The translations under genes were made by a program, and so were the position numbers. Source: Trissonchulus latispiculum (lineage: Eukaryota > Nematoda > Enoplea > Enoplida > Ironidae). From it: a stretch of DNA of 64,000 bases. Location of the stretch: contig JASAND010023977.1 in NCBI GenBank assembly GCA_030248195.1, positions 1-64,000 of the forward strand, read 5' to 3'. The notes beneath the pieces were generated by a model, which was given only the letters and a program-made list of their open reading frames with translations, made no database searches and was not told where the DNA came from. Below, one piece after another: positions 42,719 to 52,540 of the stretch (position 1 is its first letter; each line of letters begins with the position of its first letter).

Positions 42719-42999
42719 TGTAGCGCTTCTACCAGGGCTGGCGGATCAGGAAGAAACCAAGGACAAGCCCGAACGGGAGGCGTCAGGCACCCTCGTACCC
42801 ACGAAACCAGGACCTAGAAGAGATAAGGGAAGAGGGAGGTTCAGCTTTTCACTCACCATTGAAAGTAAAGAATTGGTCCCGCCGGGGATCGAACCACGGC
42901 CCTTCTGCTCTAGAGTCAGACATGCTAAACCACTACACCACGGGACCATCAGCTCCCATTGCAGGCTTATCAATCTTTCCTATGCCTGCTTCCCTTACA
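42719..42999 (-). repeat. terminal repeat 2 of the miniature element (281 bp)
   Basis: See 42228-42508. Followed by the CTAC duplication at 43000-43003. Confidence 0.9.
42874..42947 (-). other. tRNA-Gln-like sequence inside terminal repeat 2
   Basis: Same sequence as 42383-42456, offset by 491 bases. Confidence 0.75.
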
Positions 43000-43390
43000 C
43001 TACTACCAATCAGCCAACTGAAAGAAGTTTTATTGACTCAGGACTGATGTAATAATCTGGGTTGTAGAGCGGGTGTTCGCGATGCTCAGTTTTATTCAGA
43101 AGCAAGTTCAGAAACTAAGCAAGTGCTCTGTTATTAGGTACATATGAGTGTAACAACAAACTAAACTAGTGTCAGGCTGGAAGTTAATCCAGACCTCTGT
43201 AGCCGATCTCCTCATTAAGCTCAATCAAAGCTGGACACGTTGCCTACAACAAGGATAGAAAAAAGAACTTTGTTATCGTTAAGCCTCACACTCAAAGATT
43301 AAGTATCATAGGACAAACATCAAGAAATGAGGTAAACGTGCGCCAGCAGGCGGTTCCACGAAGGATACAAGGCATTAATCATAAATAAAT

Positions 43391-43540
43391 AATAAAAAAC
43401 ACCTGTCTGCAGTCACTAAGGCCGAAGCCTTAATCCGAACAGGAAAGAGCCAACACAGAGCGCTCACAGCTCCCATTGGCTCGCTCCGGTTCGGACTAAG
43501 GCTTCGGCCGTAGTACTGCAGGCAGTGGTTTTTCTTTATT
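43391..43540. mobile_element. MITE with ~50-bp inverted repeats, 150 bp
   Basis: The left arm AATAAAAAACACCTGTCTGC...GCCTTAATCCGAAC and the right arm (inverse) match at about 85%. Shared core words are CTGCAG, GGCCGAAGCCTTA and TCCGAAC; the loop is about 48 bases. Partial copies lie in PDS5 introns at 53869-53965 and 62655-62735. Confidence 0.8.
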
Positions 43541-43562
43541 TTATGTTATAGAACAAAGTTTG

Positions 43563-43566
<4 letters not shown>

Positions 43567-43629
<63 letters not shown>
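43567..43629. repeat. (AT)n microsatellite
   Basis: About 31 AT units. The YIYIYI frame through it is not a gene. Confidence 0.97.
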
Positions 43630-43630
<1 letters not shown>

Positions 43631-46561
43631 CTCTAAAGCTACGTGTGCATACCTCGACTTCAAGAGGTCAAGTCAAAATGCCAAAAGTGGTCCTTTTATT
43701 TTATTTCTAAACTTAATGATTTCTGCTCAAGCATCTCAGAATTTTCCTATTACACATCTGTAGTTATGCTTCTGTTTTTCCTGCTGCGCCTCAGCGCAGC
43801 AGGTCTCTTAATGTGTGCTCAGCCCGAGCTCTTGCACAAATTGCTTGATAAGAATGCATTTCACCATAAACGCGTGTACTTAGTGGTTTAACATAGGGCC
43901 AGCATAATTTGTGTGTGAATTCCAGTCTTTTCTTCTGTTTCCAAGTAAATATATTACATACGTATATGTACTCATGTCGAATTGGAAATTTCAAAACCGG
44001 AAATATAGATTCTTCCTTTTAATTGATGACTCACCATAGTTAAGGCTAACATCAACAGGCTAAAATTTTTCGAATGCATGAAACAAAATAAAAGAATTGT
44101 TGAATTTTTATTAGCAGGGTAGGGTAAATTCTTCAAGCAACACTATGTAGCAACTTTTACTCAATGTTTTGCAGGTAAATTTTCTTAAGTAAGCAAGCAA
44201 GAACTGCGTTATAAGAACAAATTTGCATTATGAAGATAAGCAAGGGTCAGTTGGCATGGGAACATTGAAAATTCTCTGAGTTTATTCTAGATACAGTAAC
44301 TGCAAATCAAATACTTGGTCAAGTTTGGACGGCTTTTGCTAAATCTCAGTTTCTTCAACTTAAAAATAATTCCGCTGCGCAGCAGGCCTACAATTTATGA
44401 AAATGTTCCCCTGGCAACATTTAATCTTTTGCAGACAATATTGCTTGTTTCCTTTTACTGTCGAGTCTGTTAAACCGTCTGTCTTAGCCGTTCGCTACAG
44501 GTTAGGTCAGATAACTTTCTCTCCCTACAATTAGGCTATATTTAGACACAAACTTTGAAAATTTGTTAAAATTAGAAATTTCCTTTTCTATTCTGGGAGT
44601 CCCACCGCCCGCCCACTCCACATATTATTCACCTGTTTTCACACTTGAACGACCCCCTCCGGCCCTGACCAATTAGAGGGAAAGTTTATACTACAGCTAT
44701 CAATTAATCTTTCCAATTTAGCAGGGGAGAGGGTAAATTTTTCCTCGAAGACGAATGAGTCCTTCAAAGTTGTCACCTTTTTGTCTTTTACCTAATTTGA
44801 TGCCAGTGCCGCCTAAGGTAACGCCTGTTGGCCAAACCGCTTACAATCTTTCAGACCCTTCTTAGAGAAAAATACTCCACTATCCCCAATTTACTTAATG
44901 AAACTTTCACTCACATTTCAGATAGTTGGGACAAAGGTTCAGTTTTGTTTTTCCCTTAAAACAATGTCTGTCTATTCTTTTCATGTGGTAGCGGTGCAAA
45001 CCCTGTTTGTAACCATTCGTTGTAGGTTTGGACAAATTTCTATCAGTTTTGTCGCGAATTAATAACTTTCTGCAATATTAAATATTAAATGCTGGATAAG
45101 TGATCACCGTTTTCTATACATATTCTTGTGTCAGACTTTTATCTTGGGTTAAAAAGTGCGCTAAAGCTTGACAAACTAACTAAATAAAGCCAACTACACG
45201 AATAGAAAAGTTAATAGAAAATGACCAAAAACATATTTACAGCCGATACTTATTCTTATCCATTTATGTCTTGCAAAATAAAATCTTGACTGCAAAATAA
45301 AATCTTGACCGGAAAGGCGATGCAAACTTTTTCCTATTACAAGTAGCAACCTTCACGACAAATTTATTTTATTTAGCTGAACTCTAATTTTATTTAGCTT
45401 TCTACTCTTATAATTGATGCACTAGTTGTCAAAAACAATTAACTTGCCGACTGCCTTGTTTACTGATTTTATTCTACCAGAAAATTGGAATCGAAACCGG
45501 TTTTAAGAGACTAACCACACCGATACATTTAACAGACTTGGAATTTAGGTTACGTAATTAGTGGTCCCGCTTTTCATAACCTTTCAACCTAAAGACAGCT
45601 AAGCTTCAGGAGCATTGACACCCCGGCTTTCGTTTGATGTAAAAATGCTTTTCCTTTTGACACTTTCCAATCTTTAACACTTTTTTAAAACCTCCAGGAT
45701 TATGATAGCTTTTGAGACCAAAACTTGCTTTTGTTTATGTCGGTTAAAGTATTAACTCGTGATCCTACAAAATGGAACAGCTGCGGGCTTGGAAAAACCG
45801 ATTGAATTGGTGATATAAGGGAAAATATGAACTTAATTATCATAGCTAAATTATCATAGATCATCATAGACCGAGTATTTCCATTTCCCAAACGTCCACC
45901 GATTAAATCTTTTAGAAATGTGTTAACTCTCCAAATGAAATTTGACAATCAGAAAACCAGAATTTCGACTTGGGAAATCATGTAGCATAAGGGAAAACAA
46001 CTGCGAGCAAGCAAAATTTGCAATTTGCATCTTTGCAATTTTAATTTCTGTTTTCTTTCATAATGCCCTGACTTGGCCACGAAACCGAATTTTGTGTCAA
46101 TTTCACGAATTTTGTGAGATTAATTCAAAATTAATTGGCGATTATCTGCACCGAGCATTGCACCGACTAAAGCTAGAGATAATCGTGAGGTCGAGATAAT
46201 CTTCAAGTACTGAAACTTCAATCCTACCTCCCAGTAAGATTAAGTAGGGATAATCTTAAGGTTTCTATTAAGAATGCCTGAATTTGAGCCGTTGATGTGT
46301 CTTCTTCTGTTTTGGCAACAAGTTTAGATCATTATGATACCTTGTAAACACCATAGCTTAAAACACTTGATTAAAGCAGCTTTTTACACCAATGTATTCA
46401 GAAAAATTTTATTTTTACAATCAAAAGATTGTTTATACACAAAATAATATGCACCAATTTTTTGTACTGATGTACATATCCTTACGTAAAAGCTAAAATC
46501 TAGAAATAATTTTCAAAATTTTGTAAAATTTGATTTTCCAAGCAATCCTTATATTTAAAAT
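43630..46561. other. AT-rich host DNA, no gene recognised
   Basis: No conserved frame or RNA gene recognised. A short direct repeat TGCAAAATAAAATCTTGAC occurs twice near 45275-45310. Confidence 0.45.
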
Positions 46562-48049
46562 GCTTAGGTGGGGTCGCTTTGGGTCAAAATCGATAGTCAC
46601 GGATTTCGCTCATTTTCGCACACAATATAGGTACATATGTTTTCAAAAAAGACAAAATATGAGAGTTCGAAACCAAACGATGACAGAAATATTCCGGTTT
46701 AAATTCGGAAAACGTAAAAATTGCTGTGATTTGCCTTCCAAGGTCATGTGGAGACAGTGCGGCAGCGAAATTGTGGTCGACTAATATGGCAAACTAATAC
46801 TGTTGGTTGGCTAATATTTAACCGCTATAACGACTCCAGCACAGCAACTCAGTCGTTCGCAAATCGCAATGCAATCTTCCATCGAGAACTGAACCTTTTT
46901 CAGCTAACTGCAAATCGCAGCTTGCTATAACTTGCAGATGCTACATTTTAGACACACAGTTCTATTCGAAAAGTTGTTCAGCTCGTCATTAGCTATTGAA
47001 TGATACCCAATTTGTCTATATTTTGGAAAGTTTTAAAATTGACTTTTGTGATCAGAGATCAAAGGAGCCGACATGGCAGACAAGTTCTACCTTGAAGTAT
47101 TTGCCTTTACCATAATGTCCGGCAGGCATATGTGCCAATTTTGGTGACTTTCGTGTGGGTAACAAGTGAGAAATTGTTAAAAGAACGTAAAAATTGTGCA
47201 AAATGATGATTATTGGCAAAATTCTAACGGCATACGGTAGTTAAGAATCAACCAATCAGAGAAGAGCTAAACGCTTTTACAAACTTGTACGTGTAAATGG
47301 GATCTCCCGAGATCTCGGGGGGGGGGCGCTTATACACGTAAACTTGACATAACATAAGGTAGGCGATTAGCCAATCAGATGAGTCTTACAAATTCAAACG
47401 CATATAAACATATGGTTAATAACGGTAAGTGGCACCCCCCCTGAGATTTCAGCCTTAATGTGCCGAGCATATTTCAAGCTTAAAACACTAGGGAGGGCCA
47501 AGTGTCAGTCATCCTTTATAGACTCTTGGCACTACATGGTAGAAATTTGTAACTACTGTCACAACATTTCTGTGTGTATGCGTAGAGTGCACCTATCTAT
47601 AAGCGATTTCAGTTGTTTTTACCAATGGAGCAGGAGAGGGCGAAAATGGTTTGCTGATCCTGTTTTTCCTGGTACAAAAACCACCAATTTTCCAAAATTT
47701 TGAAATTGAAAAATCGCCAAAAATCCTCAACTCAACAGAATTGTACCAGAATGGTTATTTGAACTCTCTGATATGTCCTTAACATGTACAACAAAGTTGT
47801 AGCGCTCTATCTTTTCATACAGCAAACATTTTTTTGCCACAAACATTTTAGCCTAACTTTTTCATTTTCCTGTGTTTAACACATGTCAAGGTCACCTTAG
47901 AAGGGCTCTACAGAACGATAGAAGCAATATTACGCAATTACGCAATTACGCTCTTGTCTTGTTTTGAGGAATATTGGGACTACATAATATGTGAAAATGA
48001 GCAATGACATGGTCGAAGAATCGGCCAAAAAGCGACCCCCCCCCTAAGC
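46562..48049. mobile_element. candidate non-autonomous DNA transposon, about 1.5 kb
   Basis: GCTTAGGTGGGGTCGCTTT at 46562 is mirrored by the inverse at the right end (AAAAAGCGACCCCCCCCC then CTAAGC, ending 48049). No transposase inside and no clear target duplication. A GATCTCCCGAGATCTCGGGG palindrome lies near 47301-47325. Confidence 0.5.
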
Positions 48050-48758
48050 ACATATTCCTGGCTGATACCGCCCAAGTAAATGTTATTTTGAAGTCGATAG
48101 TCGACAGTTAACCTTCAAATTTCCAATTATCGTGTTATAAAATAAACTAAAGCTTGTGTTATGATTGGTGAAACTACTCATCACATGAAACGAAAACATA
48201 GTTTGATTGGTTAATCCTTAACGGAGAAAATCTCGAGCTTAAGCTGATGATGATGATAATCTCGAGCTAATTTTGGTTGGTGAAGAAGAGTTAGAGATAA
48301 GCTACAGGTATATAATTCAATCTTGAACTTGAATATTAATATCTCTAGCATAAGCTTGAGATAATCTTGATGTTGGTGCAAACGGGCGACGGATACCAAT
48401 TTGAATTTCGCTGAAAAAGTGTGCTCCAAAAGTCCCCTTTTATAGGAAAAAAGTTGCTGCGATCAACCCATTTAGAAAAAGGCTGTTTATATTCGTTTCA
48501 TCATAGTTCAATTTTCCGACTTTAGTTCAGCTTTATAAAGGTATTCGTCACATCCTTGACTCCAACAGCAGGATGAATTAAGTTCATCCACCCAGTTCAA
48601 GTTCATTCAGGACATACGATGACTAATCAGATGACTTTGTAGTATATATGACAAATAAGATTACTTTAACTTTACCACTAGCCCAAACACAAGTTTTGCG
48701 TTGGTTCCTTGTTGGTTAGTTTTGTTTTTGTTAGCTAAGCCTCCGTGACAAACATTTG

Positions 48759-49256
48759 TGTAGCGCTTCAACCAGGGCTGGTGGACCAAGAAGAAACCGA
48801 GGACATGCCCGAGCGGGAGGCGTCAGGCACCCTTGTACCCACGAAACCACGACCTAGGAGAGAGAAGGAAAGAAGGAGGTTCAGCTTTTCACTCATCATT
48901 GAAAGTAAAGAATTGACCCAGCCGGGTTTTGAACTACGGCCCTTCTGACTCCGGAGCAGACATGCTAACCAACTACACGACAGGGCCATCAGCTGAACTC
49001 CCGTTACAGGCTTATTAATCTTTCCTATGCCTGCTTCCCTTACATCTCCCCCGGGTTTCATTAAGACGCGTCCCGCGGCTTACTCAACTCGGAATCGAAC
49101 CGAGAGCACACCCAGCGCAGGGCATTTTGAGCCCAAAAGGTCCGTGCTCCTCCCGACACACGTTCCTTGACCCCTGTTAGATCCAACCAACAAGAAGCAA
49201 CTACTGGGAGACCGGAGACAGGAGTTCAATCCGGGTCCTGAGGCAGCCTCGACACA
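48759..49256 (-). mobile_element. truncated copy of the tRNA-bearing miniature LTR element
   Basis: One terminal repeat (48759-49044, 286 bp) plus the interior (49045-49256) match the 42.2-kb element at perhaps 90%. The second repeat is missing: past the interior border GACACA the sequence switches to unrelated coding-like DNA. The interior's minus-strand B box is perfect here (GGTTCGATTCC). Confidence 0.75.
48914..48987 (-). other. diverged tRNA-like sequence in the truncated miniature element
   Basis: Corresponds to 42383-42456. The D-arm GTGTAGTTGGTTAGCATG is kept, the anticodon arm has changed to TCTGCTCCGGAGTCAGA and the acceptor stem no longer pairs fully. Confidence 0.55.
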
Positions 49257-49441
49257 TGTTCCTTGGTCCCGACATAGGCGTTTTCAAATTGTTTCACCGG
49301 CATATTGATGTACGGCGTATGTTTAACATGAAGGAGAAGTTCGTATTCCGGGCCCAGATAGAAGTTGAGGAAAAAGCCTTCATCGACGTTTGCGATGCCC
49401 TCGACGTCGGGCCGGTGATAACCAAGCATGGCCTTCCGCAT
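49257..49441 (-). pseudogene. unrecognised coding-like fragment, about 60 codons
   Basis: Reads GYHRPDVEGIANVDEG, then FFLNFYLGPEYELLLHV and INMPVKQFENAYVGTKE on minus. Composition looks like real protein rather than random frame. It breaks exactly at the border with the truncated miniature element. I do not recognise the family. It may be an exon of the same gene as 49885-50290, separated by the GGGGTCTGCC-repeat stretch. Confidence 0.35.
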
Positions 49442-49790
49442 ACATTAACACGGCGTCCGATTCTGGGGGGGTCTACCCCGACCTCGACCAGGGGTCTACC
49501 CCTGAAACATTAGGAAATTTTAGGGGGAGTCTGCCCCGAAATTAGCAAAAATTGCGAATTTTTAACGCTTTCGACCAAGTAAAAAAAGACAATTTTTAGC
49601 GATTTTTAAGAAATTTTTTGAAAAAATCGCTAAAATTTGCTAAACAATTTGCAATTTTTAGTAAAAATCGCTGAGGGTACTACCCTTTTTTCCTTTCTGG
49701 ACGAGAGGGTCTGCTCTTTTTTTCGCTGAGGGGGTCTGCCCGTTTTTGTCGGTCTGGGGGGTCTGCACCCTCCCCATTTCCCCCACGTTA
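49442..49790. repeat. GGGGTCTGCCC-type repeat stretch
   Basis: GGGTCTACCCC/GGGTCTGCCC phrases recur near both ends (49466-49540 and 49700-49785) around an AT-rich core with TTTTTAGCGATTTTTAAG words. Same general build as the poly-G MITEs of the PDS5 introns. Confidence 0.55.
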
Positions 49791-49884
49791 ATTTATGGCC
49801 TCCGGATGGTCATGCCTCGGGTGTGTGGCTGACGACGGCTGTGCATATGGCATGAGTAGAACTCTCGGAATTCGTGCCGTCGGA

Positions 49885-50290
49885 TCAGGTGAGGATACCA
49901 GAATAATTCCGGCACCAGAGCTGCAGTTGGCAGTCATACATACACCTGCCATACAGCTCGCCCATCGAGCAGTCGACGAAACCCGATTGGCGGGGAAACC
50001 TTTGAACAGTTTCCCATAATGATCGCGGTAATCCAGGATCTGCCATCTGGAGAACCAGTTTGTCTTCCCACCAGTCGTCACCGCGATAGGCTGAGCCTTC
50101 ATGTGATTTGTCAGTTGAGGATCGCAGTCCCACATTTTCTTCCAGATTTTGTCCAGAAAGTTCCCCGGGAACCATTGGGTATAGATGACGTTTTCTTCCA
50201 TCCACTTGAGGACCTCTTCACGGAACATGACCACCCACGGATGCAGGTTTTTCTCACGAGGGTGGCCCGGAATGTTATGGGGCTTCCACT
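49885..50290 (-). pseudogene. unrecognised coding-like fragment, about 110-130 codons
   Basis: The minus strand reads NIPGHPREKNLHPWVVMFRE, then EEVLKWMEENVIYTQWFPG, NFLDKIWKKMWDCDPQL, GGKTNWFSRWQILDYRDHYG and KLFKGFPAN. It is rich in W, H and Y as in a folded domain. A better frame near the end (GFVDCSMGELYGRCMYDCQL) is shifted, so a frameshift or splice is likely near 49970. The start may follow a splice acceptor CTCTAG near 50291. Family not recognised. Confidence 0.4.
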
Positions 50291-50399
50291 AGAGGTTATA
50301 TAGATGATAGGGTGGTCAGGCCAACGGTCCAGTTTAATGGCCGCGATCTCAGCCGGTGTTGGCTGTTCAATCTGATAGGTTACTGCAGGTTAACCAAAC

Positions 50400-52339
50400 A
50401 GATCTAGTAATGGTCCAGCGCTTTCACCCGTTACCCATCACTAAATAATTCCAACACAATATTTTCATTTATTGCGTAATTCTAAATTCCTGCAGATATA
50501 TAGGATTCTTGTTTTTCACAAAAGCTGGCAATTTAAAATTTATCTACATTGCTCAAATTTAAATTTAAACGGTAACTATACACTTTCGTTCTGTAAACCA
50601 GAGCAAACAAATTACCTTGAAATACCTATAGTTGTTTTCGCTTCTTAACAGGCGTTTCACGCCTTAAAAGGTTTTTACCTTCTTACATGTAAACCAACGA
50701 CCTATAGTCACAAATGCTTTCGGTAAATCACGCAACGGGATTAGCTCAATGGTATGATCCAAGTAAGTGGTTCATGGTCGGGTCTTATTCTTTTCTAATT
50801 AGGTGGAAAATTTCCTCGCTTAATTGACTTCGTTAAGGTTCGCACTCGAAAGTAAGCCAAAATGCAGATGTAAGGTAGGTATCAGGCACATTCTAGAGCT
50901 CTGTGGAGTGTGGGGAGATAAGAAAGGGTATCAATGCTTTAGCTATCAGTTTGATTTCTAAGCTCTCTCCCGCAGATGTGTTTCTAGTTTTCATATTTCT
51001 TCCGAACTTGAACTCCCTTGGCTCATGGAGCGGATAACTAGACCATAACAACTTTTTTCCTTGAATATTTCTGGAGACAAATTTATATAACATCTTTTTT
51101 CTGGCCCGTTTTTCAATGGAATTTTTATCCTATCTCCCGCTGTCTGAACTTTTGTCAGTTTCACAGTTTTTGTGACATGATTAATTATCTATTATTTTTA
51201 AATTACTTTGAGTTTGAACTCTTGTCCACTCTACTCTTCAAGTGAATTGATCTTCGAGACTCTAGAATTGCCCATGCTCTATGTCGCAATCCTGTGCAGT
51301 AAGGAAATTTTGAACTTGAGTAAAGTCTAATTTAAAATATTTAAAAAATTAGCTGTGCCAAATTATCCTCTCATAAATTTAATGGGTTAAGCCAACAGAA
51401 CCAGATCATATGTTTGCTTATTAATCTGTTTAATTGCAGCGGATTCTTTGTTTCAGTTTCAAACAGTTGCGAGTAAACAGTGATACCTGCATTTATCAAT
51501 ACAGTCGGCATCAGACATGTGCAGAAATGAAAGTTTTTGGGGGGAGGAGAGAGTGAGGGACCCTTCAGGTGGGGGGGGGCTGAGCTCCTGGTCTGAGGAG
51601 GGTGAAAACCCACTCAAACCCCCAAGTACATGTATGGTCGCCACTTACATTAGTAATTTTCCACTGCACAGTATTTATTTACACATAGTTTTGTAATAGA
51701 TGCGCAGGTGCAGTCTTGACCTTTTCAATTGCATCCCGCTTCAAGGACCTGATTAGGAGTAAACCTGGTTCTGCACTGAAGTGGCCTTTTGACACCCAGT
51801 GAAATAAGCAGTTAGGCTGTACCTAACTCGAGGCGTTTTCAAGCCAGCAAGGCTTAAACCCTTAGGAGTCAATTTAGTTACAGGAAATGGCTTCAAGAAC
51901 GAAACCATACACCTCTCTAACTCAAGCCTGAAATATATGTACTCTCGACAAAGTTTCTTAATTCATTTTCACCTGTAGTTTGTAACAGTCGCTTGCTGGG
52001 TTGGATACGGGAAAATATTTTTGAGACCATAGCTGTGACTCAAACTACAGCAATAGGCAGCTACTCCCATAGCTGAAACTGAATTTTTGGTTTTTGTTTT
52101 TCTGAAGTTTTGATTTTGAAGAATGCCGTTTCTTACTATAAATTCCAATTTTTTCTCTACTCAAGCAGGATTTGCTGATTTCTGTCATAGTTCACGGAAA
52201 ACATTTCAGAAACAAACTGAATTATCGTGATTCTGGTTGCAGCGTAGTCCCGAAATATATAATTGTCCATAGGTTCAATTATTGTGACCCAGAAAAATTT
52301 CCTCTCTGAAATTGTTTCCTTCTCTGGCTGCTTTTTCAG
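50400..52339. other. AT-rich DNA upstream of the first visible PDS5 exon
   Basis: Probably PDS5 intron or 5' flank. Earlier PDS5 exons must lie here or further left but none could be recognised. A tRNA-like A box (TAGCTCAATGG) occurs near 50747 without a good B box. Confidence 0.4.
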
Positions 52340-52540
52340 GCCATCATTCTGGAACTGAACGGTCTGGGTCAGGATCCGGACGTTGCGGCTGTCTATCGCA
52401 ACTTTGCCATCCACATTGCCTCGGGCGGTTTTCTGAATCATCCCTCGAAAGAGGTTAAGATTATGGTAGCCTGTGTCATAGCGGATATCCTGCGCCTGTT
52501 TGCGCCCGAAGCGCCCTATAATGATCCCGACATGCTGCGA
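52340..52540 (+). CDS. PDS5: PDS5 exon 1 of those visible
   Basis: 201 bases, phase 0-0. Acceptor TTTTTCAG, donor CGA|GTACGT. Encodes [14 protein letters not shown]... through [13 protein letters not shown], the first well-conserved HEAT region. Confidence 0.93.

Larger units (their letters stand above)
42228..42999 (-). mobile_element. miniature LTR element (TRIM-like), 772 bp, tRNA-like sequence in each LTR
   Basis: Two 281-bp direct repeats (42228-42508, 42719-42999) differ at about one base, flank a 210-bp interior, and are bordered by CTAC on both sides (42224-42227, 43000-43003). Repeat ends are TGTA...TACA. Read on the minus strand, CGGGGGAGA lies directly before the downstream repeat, like a polypurine tract. 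No protein is encoded. The size and layout fit a terminal-repeat retrotransposon in miniature. An alternative is a SINE whose unit was duplicated, but matching TG..CA ends plus a 4-bp target duplication favour the TRIM reading. No canonical TGG primer site is visible after the upstream LTR. Confidence 0.75.

Noticed and set aside
43560..43763. 67-codon frame with YIYIYI repeats
   Set aside because: It is the (AT)n microsatellite read in one frame.
50743..50800. tRNA gene on plus strand (GGGATTAGCTCAATGG)
   Set aside because: A-box resemblance only; no paired acceptor stem and no good B box.
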